Shown here: positions 43,637 through 52,731 of the stretch, piece after piece
How the letters are laid out: each line of letters starts with the position of its first letter
Numbering within the stretch: position 1 is the first letter of the stretch
Origin: an uncultured Lachnospiraceae bacterium
Lineage (GTDB): Bacteria > Bacillota > Clostridia > Lachnospirales > Lachnospiraceae
Length of the DNA stretch: 64,000 nt
Assembly (NCBI GenBank): GCA_946546945.1
Contig: CAMNOU010000009.1
Location: 1-64,000, forward strand
Direction: 5' to 3'
Made by a program: the position numbers and the translations under genes
Notes under the pieces: model-generated
The model's input: only the letters and a program-made list of their open reading frames with translations
Told to the model about the DNA's origin: nothing
Database searches by the model: none

Positions 43637-44815
43637 ATGCAATATCGTAAAGGCAAAGACGGAACAGAACTATCAGTACTGGCATATGGGTGTATGCGCT
43701 TTACGAAGACAAATGGCAGGATCGACCTGGACAAGGCGGAAAAGGAACTGATGGAAGCCGTACGTCTTGGCGTCAATTATTTTGATACTGCCTATATCTA
43801 TCCGGGGAGCGAGGCAGCCATCGGGGAGATCTTTGAAAAGAATCACTGCAGGGAACAGATCTATATTGCCGATAAACTGCCGCATTATCTGATCCGCTCC
43901 AGAGAAGGTCTGGAAAAGACTTTCCAGGAGCAGCTGCGAAGACTTCGTACGGATTATATTGACTATTATCTGATGCATATGCTGACCGACGTGGCTTCCT
44001 GGGAAAAACTGAAAAAGATCGGCATTGAAAGCTGGATCCGGGAGAAGCTTGATTCCGGTCAGATCCGCCATATTGGTTTTTCGTATCACGGAAGCGCGGA
44101 TATGTTCTGCCGGCTGATCGATGCTTATGACTGGGATTTTTGCATGATCCAGTACAATTATCTGGATGAGCACAGCCAGGCCGGGCGGACAGGTGTGGAG
44201 CATGCCGCCCAAAAAGGAATTCCGGTGATGATCATGGAACCGCTGCGCGGAGGAAAACTGGTCAGCCTGCTGCCGGAAAAAGCGAAAAAGCTGATTGCGG
44301 AAAACCCCAGAGGTTATTCCGCAGCGGAATGGTCGTTTCGCTGGCTTTTTAACCAGCCGGAGATCACAGCGGTGCTTTCCGGCATGAATTCCATAGAGAT
44401 GCTGCGTGAAAATGCGGCGATCGCGTGCGATGCGCAGCCGGGAGCTTTTACAGAAGAGGATTTTGCTCTGATCGCACAGGTGAAAGAGATCATTAATCAA
44501 AGTCTGAAGGTCGGGTGTACCGGATGCGGTTACTGCATGCCCTGCCCGCAGGGCGTTGATATCCCCGGCGCCTTCAGTGCGTGGAATTCATTTTATACGC
44601 AGGATAAAAAAACAGCCAGAAGAAGTTATATGCAATGTACGATTTTCCGGCATGACCCCAGCAGCGCCTCTTTGTGTATCGGCTGCGGAAAATGTGAACA
44701 GCACTGTCCGCAGCACATAGAGATCCGCAAAGAACTGCGCGGAGTCGTCAGGGATTTGGAGGATATCCCGTACAGAGGCTCCCGGACGCTCATCCGGCTG
44801 CTGCATCTCTGGTAA
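43637..44815 (+). CDS. Aldo/keto reductase with C-terminal 4Fe-4S dicluster domain
   Basis: A 392-residue fusion. Residues 1-270 form an aldo/keto reductase barrel: LAYGCMRFTKTNGRIDLDKAEKELMEAVRLG, NYFDTAYIYPGSE with the catalytic Asp/Tyr, and DYYLMHML with the conserved His. The C-terminal 110 residues carry two ferredoxin-like clusters: CTGCGYCMPCPQGVDIP and CIGCGKCEQHCPQHIEI. Such proteins probably pass electrons between ferredoxin and a carbonyl substrate; no substrate is established. TTAGGAGAG precedes the ATG. It follows the TM1266-like gene by 10 nt. Confidence 0.93.
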   Translation: MQYRKGKDGTELSVLAYGCMRFTKTNGRIDLDKAEKELMEAVRLGVNYFDTAYIYPGSEAAIGEIFEKNHCREQIYIADKLPHYLIRSREGLEKTFQEQLRRLRTDYIDYYLMHMLTDVASWEKLKKIGIESWIREKLDSGQIRHIGFSYHGSADMFCRLIDAYDWDFCMIQYNYLDEHSQAGRTGVEHAAQKGIPVMIMEPLRGGKLVSLLPEKAKKLIAENPRGYSAAEWSFRWLFNQPEITAVLSGMNSIEMLRENAAIACDAQPGAFTEEDFALIAQVKEIINQSLKVGCTGCGYCMPCPQGVDIPGAFSAWNSFYTQDKKTARRSYMQCTIFRHDPSSASLCIGCGKCEQHCPQHIEIRKELRGVVRDLEDIPYRGSRTLIRLLHLW

Positions 44816-44830
44816 TCAAAAGGATTTATT

Positions 44831-45808
44831 ATGATAAAAGAAAGAAACCATCTGTTTGATAATATGAAGGCGCTTTTGATCTTTCTGGTTGTCCTGGGAC
44901 ATGTTCTCAGCAAGTTCGGGACAACACAGGAAGCGTCCGTTCTGTATAAAATCATATTCAGCTTCCATATGCCGGCATTCCTTTTCGTATCGGGCTTTTT
45001 TGCAAAGATCGACCCGAAAAGAGTGCTGGCAAAGCTGTTTCCGCTTTATATCGTTTTTCAAAGCCTGCAGTATCTGGAAATCTATCTGATCAGTCTTTTT
45101 ACAGGCCATCCGAAAATTCCCCATGTTCAGTTCCTGAAACCGGAGTGGACCCTGTGGTATCTGATGGCGCTGATGGTCTTCCAGCTTCTTCTGCCTGTCT
45201 TTGACACGGACCGGCTGAAAAAACAGATCGTATTTTTGTGCACGGCACTTCTTCTGGGGCTCGCAGCCGGACTGACGCCGGACACAGACAACTTCATGGC
45301 CATGTCGAGAGTTTTTGTATTTTTATTCTTTTTCCTTCTCGGATATTATGAAAAGAAGAGCGGACTGCTGCGGGCATTTTTAAGGCAGGACCACCCGTCT
45401 CTTTCAAAAGCCGTCGCTGCCGCAGCGGGATTCCTGCTGGTGCTTTTCCTTTGTACGTATGGCAGGACGATTCCAGCCCGGTCGCTGTTCGGCACGGAAA
45501 GCTACTCGGATATCTATACCGTGCAGGGGCGTATCCTTGCCTGGATCCTGGCTTTTCTCTGGATTCTTGTGCTTCTGACATGGATACCGGATAAACGGCT
45601 GGCTCTGATCGGCACAGCCGGAAGAAATACGCTGCCGATCTATCTGTTCCATTCCCTTACGCTGCTGATCCTGGTGCGGACGCCGCTGCCCGGAATCATC
45701 AACGGCAATATGGCGGGAATCCTGATCCTGGCAGTCGTGATTACGGCCGGCCTGTCCTGGAGTGGATTTGACAGGATGCTGCGATGTATAAAAATACCTG
45801 TAAAATGA
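44831..45808 (+). CDS. Acyltransferase 3 family membrane protein
   Basis: A 325-residue polytopic protein with about ten membrane helices. It begins in the manner typical of the family: NHLFDNMKALLIFLVVLGHV, with the conserved His in the first helix, then FSFHMPAFLFVSGFF. Family members O-acylate carbohydrates or other cell-envelope molecules. The acceptor is unknown and no polysaccharide genes are nearby. An AAAGGA-like sequence precedes the ATG. It is the last gene of the pepT-AKR group; a new promoter follows. Confidence 0.88.
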   Translation: MIKERNHLFDNMKALLIFLVVLGHVLSKFGTTQEASVLYKIIFSFHMPAFLFVSGFFAKIDPKRVLAKLFPLYIVFQSLQYLEIYLISLFTGHPKIPHVQFLKPEWTLWYLMALMVFQLLLPVFDTDRLKKQIVFLCTALLLGLAAGLTPDTDNFMAMSRVFVFLFFFLLGYYEKKSGLLRAFLRQDHPSLSKAVAAAAGFLLVLFLCTYGRTIPARSLFGTESYSDIYTVQGRILAWILAFLWILVLLTWIPDKRLALIGTAGRNTLPIYLFHSLTLLILVRTPLPGIINGNMAGILILAVVITAGLSWSGFDRMLRCIKIPVK

Positions 45809-45827
45809 GATAAAAACCATTTTTCAC

Positions 45828-45856
45828 TTTACATTCCATTTTGAAGTGATTATACT
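45828..45856 (+). promoter_or_regulatory. Sigma-A promoter of the porGDAB operon
   Basis: TTTACA (45828-45833), 17-bp spacer, TATACT (45851-45856). The leader to porG is short (about 30 nt). Confidence 0.8.
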
Positions 45857-45891
45857 ATTAAAGTATGTATAAAAATACAAAGGAGCAGAAA

Positions 45892-46467
45892 ATGAAGAAC
45901 GGGATAGAGATCAGATGGCATGGCCGGGGAGGGCAGGGTGCCAAGACGGCAGCCCTTTTACTGGCCGATGTTGCTTTTAAGACAGGAAAATACGTACAGG
46001 GTTTTCCGGAATACGGACCGGAACGCATGGGAGCGCCGATTACCGCCTTTAACCGGATCAGCGCGGATCCGATCCGGGTTCATTCCAATATTTATCATCC
46101 GGATTTTGTCGCGGTCGTAGATGAGACTCTTTTACATGCGGTGGATGTTACGGCCGGCCTGAAGGAAGACGGAGCGATCATTGTGAATACGGCAAAAACA
46201 CCGGAAGAGATCATGCCTTCTCTGCGCGGCTATACGGGACGTGTCGTCACGGTAGATGCCCGCAGGATATCGGAAGAAGCGCTGGGAAAATATTTCCCGA
46301 ATTCTCCGATGCTGGCTTCTGTAGTGGCTGTGACAAAGGTGATGAATAAAGATACCTTCCTGAATGAAATGCGGGCTTCCTATCAGCATAAGTTCGCAAA
46401 GAAACCGGAGGTCATCGAGGGCAATATGAAGGCGCTTGAAATGACGTTCAAAGCACTTGGAGAATAG
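45892..46467 (+). CDS. porG: 2-oxoacid:ferredoxin oxidoreductase gamma subunit
   Basis: A 191-residue gamma subunit. RWHGRGGQGAKTAALLLADVAF is the typical opening, with FPEYGPERMGAPITAFNRIS following. In four-subunit enzymes it contributes to CoA binding and complex assembly. The ATG at 45892 is preceded by AAAGGAG; an in-frame ATG at 45865 has no site. First gene of porGDAB. The substrate is probably pyruvate, by context. Confidence 0.92.
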   Translation: MKNGIEIRWHGRGGQGAKTAALLLADVAFKTGKYVQGFPEYGPERMGAPITAFNRISADPIRVHSNIYHPDFVAVVDETLLHAVDVTAGLKEDGAIIVNTAKTPEEIMPSLRGYTGRVVTVDARRISEEALGKYFPNSPMLASVVAVTKVMNKDTFLNEMRASYQHKFAKKPEVIEGNMKALEMTFKALGE

Positions 46468-46479
46468 AAGGAGATCCTG

Positions 46480-46785
46480 ATGAGAACAGATATTACAAAG
46501 ATCAATGAACAGACTCCCTATACCGGTCTGACTGAGGGAATGCAGATTTTTGCTTCGGGAACTTCCCGGCTTTTTAAGACCGGCGAATGGAGAAACGATA
46601 CCCCGGTCTATCTTGCCGATCAGTGCAAACAATGTCTTTTATGTACTCCGGTATGCCCGGACAGCAGCATACCGGTGCGGGACGGGAAGCGTCTGGCGTT
46701 TGACCTGGATCACTGCAAGGGATGCGGGATCTGCGCAAAGGTATGTCCCTTTGGGGCGATACAGATGAAGGAGGGCGTTGAGTAA
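46480..46785 (+). CDS. porD: 2-oxoacid:ferredoxin oxidoreductase delta subunit (2x[4Fe-4S])
   Basis: A 101-residue ferredoxin-like subunit. Two clusters are bound by CKQCLLCTPVCPD and CKGCGICAKVCPFG. It carries electrons from the thiamine diphosphate site to external ferredoxin. GAAGGAG precedes the ATG, and its stop overlaps the start of porA (TAATG), so synthesis is coupled. Confidence 0.95.
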   Translation: MRTDITKINEQTPYTGLTEGMQIFASGTSRLFKTGEWRNDTPVYLADQCKQCLLCTPVCPDSSIPVRDGKRLAFDLDHCKGCGICAKVCPFGAIQMKEGVE

Positions 46786-47978
46786 TGGCAATCAAAGAAC
46801 GTATGAGCGGCAACGAGGCAGTTGCCTGGGCGATCAGACAGATCAATCCGGATGTTATGCCCGCCTTTCCGATCACTCCGTCTACGGAGATTCCGCAGAT
46901 GGTTTCCACCTATATTGCAAACGGAGAAATCGATACGGAGTTTATTCCCGTCGAGAGTGAACACTCTGCGATGAGCGCCTGCATCGGCTCGGAGGCAGCG
47001 GGAGCAAGAACGATCACGGCAACATCGTCTGCCGGCCTCGCCCTGATGTGGGAGGAACTGCTTCTGGCGGCTTCCAACAGGATGCCGATCGTGCTGACGC
47101 TGGTAAACCGGACATTGTCCGGGCCAATCAATATTAACTGTGATCACACAGACGGCATGGGTGCCAGAGATACCGGATGGATCCAGATTTATGCGGAGAA
47201 CAATCAGGAGGTATATGATAATCTGCTGCAGGCATACCGGATCGCGGAGCATAAAGATGTCCGCCTTCCGGTCATGATCTGTCAGGATGGGTTTATCACC
47301 AGCCATGCGGTAGAGAATATCGAACTGATGGAAGATGAGGCGGTGCGGGCCTTTGTCGGAGAATATGAACCGGAAGAATTCATGCTCAACCCCGGCAAAC
47401 CGGTCTCCGTTGGCCCCTATTCCATCACGAATTATGTGATGGAAGCCCGGAAAAATCAACGGACGGCAATCGAGAATGCCGGACAGGTCATCCTGGACGT
47501 GGCAAAAGAATATGCACAGATTTCCGGAAGAGAGTACGGGCTGTTTGAAGAATACCGTACAGATGATGCGGAGTATATCATGGTTCTGATCGGTTCTGCT
47601 GCCGGCACTGCAAAGGAGGCAGTGGATGAACTGCGGGAAGAAGGCGTGAAAGCCGGGGTTTTGAAGCTGCGTGTATTTCGTCCCTTCCCGGCGGAGGAGA
47701 TCGCGAATGTGCTGAAAAACTGCAGAGCGGCGGCAATCCTTGACCGGTGTGAGAGCTATAATGGAAATGGCGGCCCCCTGGGGGAGGAAATCATGGCCGG
47801 ACTGTATCGCGGACGGGTCGATATACAGGCAGTCAATTATATTTATGGTCTTGGCGGAAGAGATTTTACGACGGATGACGCAAAGCAGGTGTTTGCGGAA
47901 CTGAAAGAATCCGTGCGGACAGGAAAAGAAATCAGACAGTTTCAGTATATTGGGCTTCGGACACAGGAGGTTTCTTAA
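46785..47978 (+). CDS. porA: 2-oxoacid (pyruvate):ferredoxin oxidoreductase alpha subunit
   Basis: A 397-residue alpha subunit. It contains MSGNEAVAWAIRQINPDVMPAFPITPSTEI and the substrate-region motif SGPININCDHTDGMGARDTGW, which is the PorA form and favours pyruvate. The second domain (VLIGSAAGTAKEAVDELREEG, VLKLRVFRPFPAEEI) is standard. It overlaps porD by one base and is followed 2 nt later by porB. Confidence 0.93.
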   Translation: MAIKERMSGNEAVAWAIRQINPDVMPAFPITPSTEIPQMVSTYIANGEIDTEFIPVESEHSAMSACIGSEAAGARTITATSSAGLALMWEELLLAASNRMPIVLTLVNRTLSGPININCDHTDGMGARDTGWIQIYAENNQEVYDNLLQAYRIAEHKDVRLPVMICQDGFITSHAVENIELMEDEAVRAFVGEYEPEEFMLNPGKPVSVGPYSITNYVMEARKNQRTAIENAGQVILDVAKEYAQISGREYGLFEEYRTDDAEYIMVLIGSAAGTAKEAVDELREEGVKAGVLKLRVFRPFPAEEIANVLKNCRAAAILDRCESYNGNGGPLGEEIMAGLYRGRVDIQAVNYIYGLGGRDFTTDDAKQVFAELKESVRTGKEIRQFQYIGLRTQEVS

Positions 47979-47980
47979 AG

Positions 47981-48925
47981 ATGGCTGAGAAATATAATTT
48001 TAAAGAAGTGATGAGCAAACCGGAACGTCTTGCGCCCGGCCACCGGATGTGCGCGGGATGCGGTGCGACCATTGCCGTCCGGGCAGTCCTTCGCGCTCTG
48101 CATGAGGGGGATCAGGCTGTAATCGGCAATGCGACCGGCTGTCTGGAGGTGTCCACCTTCATGTATCCCTATACATCCTGGGAGGACAGTTATATTCACA
48201 ATGCCTTTGAAAATGCAGGGGCGACCTTAAGCGGCGTGGAGACTGCGTATAAGGCACTGCGAAAGAGAGGAAAGCTTCCGAAGGATCAGAACTTTAAGTT
48301 CATTACCTTCGGCGGAGACGGCGGCACCTATGATATCGGATTTCAATCCCTGTCCGGGGCTATGGAGCGGGGGCATGACATGGTCTATGTCTGCTATGAT
48401 AACGGGGCCTATATGAATACCGGCATCCAGCGTTCTTCCGCGACGCCGAGATTCGCGGACACGACCACAACGCCTGTCGGCAGTCATTCTGCCGGAAAGA
48501 TGCAGAGCCGGAAAGACCTGGCTTCGATCATTGCCGGGCATGATGTGGCCTATGTCGGACAGACGACGATGCTGGGGAACTTCTCTGATATTCACAGAAA
48601 ATCAGAGAAGGCGATCTATACAGAGGGCGCATCTTTCCTGAACATTCTTGCGCCCTGTCCGAGAGGATGGCGCTATGATGCCTCGGAAGTTATGAAAATC
48701 TGTAAACTTGCCGTGGAAACCTGCTACTGGCCGCTGTTTGAAGTAGAACATGGAAAATGGCGTCTGACTTATGAGCCGAAGAAAAAACTTCCGGTTGAGG
48801 ATTTCTTAAGAGAACAGGGAAGATTTAAACACCTGTTCAAACCTGGAAATGAAGAACTTATCGTTCAGTTTCAGGAAGAAGTAGACCGGCGCTGGGAAGA
48901 TCTGCTGTACCGATGCGCACGCTGA
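47981..48925 (+). CDS. porB: 2-oxoacid (pyruvate):ferredoxin oxidoreductase beta subunit
   Basis: A 314-residue beta subunit with the thiamine diphosphate site. CAGCGATIAVRAVLRAL carries cluster cysteines; TFGGDGGTYDIGFQSLSGAMERG and CYDNGAYMNTGIQRS form the thiamine/Mg site. Together with PorGDA it converts pyruvate and CoA to acetyl-CoA, CO2 and reduced ferredoxin. AGGAGG precedes the ATG, inside the end of porA. A strong terminator follows, shared with pyc on the other strand. Confidence 0.94.
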   Translation: MAEKYNFKEVMSKPERLAPGHRMCAGCGATIAVRAVLRALHEGDQAVIGNATGCLEVSTFMYPYTSWEDSYIHNAFENAGATLSGVETAYKALRKRGKLPKDQNFKFITFGGDGGTYDIGFQSLSGAMERGHDMVYVCYDNGAYMNTGIQRSSATPRFADTTTTPVGSHSAGKMQSRKDLASIIAGHDVAYVGQTTMLGNFSDIHRKSEKAIYTEGASFLNILAPCPRGWRYDASEVMKICKLAVETCYWPLFEVEHGKWRLTYEPKKKLPVEDFLREQGRFKHLFKPGNEELIVQFQEEVDRRWEDLLYRCAR

Positions 48926-48944
48926 TCTTTCTCCGGCCTATATA

Positions 48945-48985
48945 AAGACCCCCCGGGCATTTTTGCCCGGGGGGGTCTTCTTTGT
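48945..48985. terminator. Bidirectional GC-rich terminator between porB and pyc
   Basis: A 14-bp stem of AAGACCCCCCGGGC (48945-48958) with GCCCGGGGGGGTCTT (48965-48979) has one bulged G and a short T-rich loop, followed by CTTTGTG. On the minus strand the 3' side is TTTATATAGG. It serves the convergent porB and pyc genes. Confidence 0.88.
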
Positions 48986-48994
48986 GCAAAAGGA

Positions 48995-51900
48995 TTATTC
49001 CTCTGCTGTTTCTTCTTTCTCTTCTTTTTTCGGAAGATGGAAGCGGATCAGCAGGTCGTCCTGGTTTACGGAATCGCCGGCCTGTACATAGATCTTGTCG
49101 ACGGTGCCGTCTACCTTGGAAAGGACTGTGGTCTCCATCTTCATGGCTTCGACGGTCATCAGAGGTGTGTTGACAGTAACAACATCGCCTTCCTTGACCA
49201 GGATCTTGCCTACAGTACCCGGAATAGAAGATCCGATGTGCGCAGGATTGTTCTTATCTGCCTTCAGCTTGCTGTCGGCTTTGATCTCAAGATTCTTGTC
49301 CAGAATCTTTACGGTACGAAGCATGCCGTTGACCGCAAAGGTCAGGATGCGCATACCGTTCACATCCGGTTCGGATTTCTCCAGATATTTAATCAGAAGC
49401 TGTTTGCCTTCGCCGATATTCAGATAGGTCTCCTCGTTCTTTCGCAGACCATAGAAGAATACATGGCTCTCAAGACGGGTGACGTCATTGTACATCTCAA
49501 AGTGCTCACAGTAGTCTTCATATACCTTCGGATAGAGGGCATAACTGATCGCTTTCTGGCGAAGGACTTCATCTGACTTGTCTCCATAGTGGAAGCGTTC
49601 GATCAGATGCTTTTTGATTGCCTCGAAATCGACCGGAGGCAGATGCTTGCCCGGACGGTCAGTCAGCGGCTCGATGTCCTTCAGGACGATCTTCTGAAGC
49701 TCTTTCGGGAATCCGCCGTACGGCTGTCCCATCATGCCCTGGAAGTAAGATACGACAGAGTCAGGATAGGAGAGTCCGGCACCCTTGGTCAGGATGTTTT
49801 CTTTGGTCAGACCGTTCTTGAACATGAAGATCGCAAGGTCGCCGACTGCCTTTGAGGTAGGCGTAACCTTTACGATGTTTCCGAGAAGGTCATTGGCATC
49901 CTTGTAGAGCGCTTTGATGGACTCGAATTCATCAGCTGAACCCATGCTGGTAACCTGTGCAAGCAGGTTGGAGTACTGGCCGCCGGGGATCTCATATTTG
50001 TAGATCTCAACATTCGGAGACTTCATATCGCTCTCAAACTGTTCATAGACTTTGCGGATGCGTCCGTAGTAACGGCTCAGTTCATCCAGCTCTTCGAAGT
50101 CCAGTCCGGTATCGCGCTCGCTTCCGCGGAGAGCCTCCACAACGGCATTCATGGAAGGCTGGCTGGTCAGAGACGCCATGGACTCGATCGCCAGATCGAC
50201 AATATCCACGCCTGCCTCGGATGCCATCAGAACGGAGCTGACACCGTTTCCTGTGGAATCGTGCGTATGAAGATGTACCGGAATATGAAGTTCCTTCTTC
50301 AGGGCTGTTACCAGCTCTTTTGCAGCGCGCGGCTTCAGCAGACCTGCCATATCCTTGATCGCAAGGACATGTACGCCGAGTTTCTCAAGCTCCAGAGCCA
50401 TCTTCACATAGTAATCCAGTGTATACTTGGTTTCCTTCGGGCTGGTGATATCTCCGGTATAGCAAATCGTACCTTCTACGATCTTATCTGTCTTCAGTGC
50501 TTCCTCAATGGGCATCTTCATATTCTCGACCCAGTTCAGACTGTCGAAGATACGGAAGACATCAATGCCGTGGTCAGCGGAAATCTGAATGAATTCTTTT
50601 ACGACATTGTCCGGATAGTTGCTGTATCCGACTGCATTGGACGCGCGAAGCAGCATCTGGATCAGTGTATTCGGCATACGCTCTCTTAAGAGTTCCAGAC
50701 GTTTCCACGGGGACTCTTTCAGGAAGCGGTAAGCGGTATCATAAGTCGCTCCGCCCCATGCTTCCACGGAGAAAGCGTTCTGCATGAATGCGTTGGTCGC
50801 GTATGCGGCGCCGCACAGATCCTTGCTTCTCATACGTGTGGCAATCAGAGACTGCTGGGCGTCACGCATGGTGGTATCGGTCACGTACAGTTTCTTCTCG
50901 CCGAGAATCTTCTGTGTAAAGTCTTTCGCACCGAGCTTCAGGAACTCATCGCGGGCTCCGTAAACCGGCTTGCTGGCGTCATAGACGGGAAGCACACGGT
51001 TCTCGAACTGAGGCTTCGATCCGCCGATGGCGGAGTTGATGATCCGGTCTCCCAGGAATTCGATGATCTTGGTCGCACGGTCCTGGCTGAAGCTGAGCTC
51101 GAACAGTTCCGGAGTTTCCTCGATAAAGGTCGTATAACATTTTCCGCTCTGGAAGGTCGGATGGTTGAGCACGTTTCTTAAGAACGGAATATTTGTCTTG
51201 ACTCCGCGGATACGCATCTCGCGAAGGGCGCGCAGGGATTTGCGCACAGCTCCCTCAAAGGTACGGTCCAGGGAGATGGCTTTTACCAGGAGGCTGTCAT
51301 AGAACGGGGATACAATACATCCCTGATATGCATTGCCTCCGTCGAGACGGATACCATTGCCGGAACCGGAACGGTATACTGTGATCTCGCCGGTATCCGG
51401 AAGGAAGTTGTTGGCCGGATCCTCTGTGGTAACACGTGTCTGGATCGAATAACCGATACATTTGATATCGTCCTGGGATTTGATGTTCACTTCGTCGGAA
51501 TCGAGAGGATAGCCCTCTGCCACCAGAATCTGTGACTGCACCAGATCGATATTTGTAATCATCTCGGTGACGGTATGCTCGACCTGGATACGGGGATTCA
51601 TCTCGATGAAATACGGGTTGTTGTTCTCGTCTACCAGGAATTCCAGTGTACCGGCATTGCGGTAACCGACGCTCTTGGACAGACGGATCGCGGAATCAAA
51701 GATGATTTTTCTGGTCTCGTCGGGAATCGTAAAGGCAGGCGCGTATTCAACGACTTTCTGGTGACGTCTCTGTACGGAACAGTCACGGTCGAAGAGATGT
51801 ACAACATTGCCGTAATTATCGCCGAGTACCTGAACCTCGATATGCTTCGGGCCGCGCAGGTATTTCTCGATGAAGATCTTGTCATCACCGAATGCCTTTT

Positions 51901-52492
51901 TGGACTCGTTCTTTGCCTCCATGAACTCTTTCTCAAGATCCGCCATCTCATTGACGATACGCATGCCGCGTCCGCCGCCGCCGTTGCTGGCCTTGAGCAT
52001 GACAGGGAAACCGACCATCGCAGCGACTTCTTTGGCCTTTTCCACATCCTTGATGGCATAGTCTACGCCGGGGATGATCGGTACATTTGCCTCGATGGCC
52101 ATTTTCTTTGAAGAGATCTTGTCGCCCATGGCGTTCATGATCTTGCTGGAAGGGCCGATGAAAACAATGCCGTTTTTCTCACAGGCATCTACAAAATCCG
52201 GGTTCTCGGAAAGGAAACCGTAACCGGGATGGATCGCGTCGACATTGGCAGCAAGAGCAATCTTAATGATCGTATCGATGTCAAGATAGGCATCAATCGG
52301 GCCCTTCTGCGGGTTCAGCGGATAGGCTTCATCCGCCTTAGAGTGGAAGAGTGCATATTTATCTTCCTTGGAGAAAATACTGACCGTAGTGATACCAAGC
52401 TCATTACATGCGCGGAATACACGAATGGCGATCTCACCACGGTTTGCGACCAGTACTTTCCTGAATTTCCTGATCTGTACGTTGGTGCTCAT
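48995..52492 (-). CDS. pyc: Pyruvate carboxylase
   Basis: A 1165-residue single-chain enzyme forming oxaloacetate from pyruvate, bicarbonate and ATP. Domain order: biotin carboxylase (1-460; KVLVANRGEIAIRVFRAC, KASNGGGGRGMRIV, NPRIQVEHTVTE), carboxyltransferase (about 535-830; TDTTMRDAQQSLIATRMR, HTHDSTGNG), allosteric linker, and a C-terminal biotinyl domain with the biotin lysine near residue 1118 (VEAMKME). AAAGGAG precedes the ATG at 52492; an upstream in-frame ATG is rejected. Monocistronic, with its own promoter. With PorGDAB it sets the fate of pyruvate, including that from lactate. Confidence 0.96.
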   Translation of the reverse strand: MSTNVQIRKFRKVLVANRGEIAIRVFRACNELGITTVSIFSKEDKYALFHSKADEAYPLNPQKGPIDAYLDIDTIIKIALAANVDAIHPGYGFLSENPDFVDACEKNGIVFIGPSSKIMNAMGDKISSKKMAIEANVPIIPGVDYAIKDVEKAKEVAAMVGFPVMLKASNGGGGRGMRIVNEMADLEKEFMEAKNESKKAFGDDKIFIEKYLRGPKHIEVQVLGDNYGNVVHLFDRDCSVQRRHQKVVEYAPAFTIPDETRKIIFDSAIRLSKSVGYRNAGTLEFLVDENNNPYFIEMNPRIQVEHTVTEMITNIDLVQSQILVAEGYPLDSDEVNIKSQDDIKCIGYSIQTRVTTEDPANNFLPDTGEITVYRSGSGNGIRLDGGNAYQGCIVSPFYDSLLVKAISLDRTFEGAVRKSLRALREMRIRGVKTNIPFLRNVLNHPTFQSGKCYTTFIEETPELFELSFSQDRATKIIEFLGDRIINSAIGGSKPQFENRVLPVYDASKPVYGARDEFLKLGAKDFTQKILGEKKLYVTDTTMRDAQQSLIATRMRSKDLCGAAYATNAFMQNAFSVEAWGGATYDTAYRFLKESPWKRLELLRERMPNTLIQMLLRASNAVGYSNYPDNVVKEFIQISADHGIDVFRIFDSLNWVENMKMPIEEALKTDKIVEGTICYTGDITSPKETKYTLDYYVKMALELEKLGVHVLAIKDMAGLLKPRAAKELVTALKKELHIPVHLHTHDSTGNGVSSVLMASEAGVDIVDLAIESMASLTSQPSMNAVVEALRGSERDTGLDFEELDELSRYYGRIRKVYEQFESDMKSPNVEIYKYEIPGGQYSNLLAQVTSMGSADEFESIKALYKDANDLLGNIVKVTPTSKAVGDLAIFMFKNGLTKENILTKGAGLSYPDSVVSYFQGMMGQPYGGFPKELQKIVLKDIEPLTDRPGKHLPPVDFEAIKKHLIERFHYGDKSDEVLRQKAISYALYPKVYEDYCEHFEMYNDVTRLESHVFFYGLRKNEETYLNIGEGKQLLIKYLEKSEPDVNGMRILTFAVNGMLRTVKILDKNLEIKADSKLKADKNNPAHIGSSIPGTVGKILVKEGDVVTVNTPLMTVEAMKMETTVLSKVDGTVDKIYVQAGDSVNQDDLLIRFHLPKKEEKEETAEE

Positions 52493-52561
52493 GAATAATA
52501 CTCCTTTCTGGTTGTGACAGGTATTTTGTCTGTGCCGACATAATAAAAAGCTATATAGTTT

Positions 52562-52590
52562 AGTATAGGGAATAAGATAAAGAATTGCAA
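52562..52590 (-). promoter_or_regulatory. Sigma-A promoter of pyc
   Basis: On the minus strand: TTGCAA (52590-52585), 17-bp spacer, TATACT (52567-52562). The leader is about 60 nt. The rest of the spacer 52493-52731 shows only short hairpins. Confidence 0.8.
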
Positions 52591-52731
52591 GACCCAAAAG
52601 GTCAGAAATTGGAAGTATTATACGAAGTATATGAAAAATTACAGAGAAAATTTGTTAAAAATATCACAATACAGCTGCGGAGTTTTGCTGATTTGACGAA
52701 TCGGCACATGAAAAGATGCCGGACGGATCTG

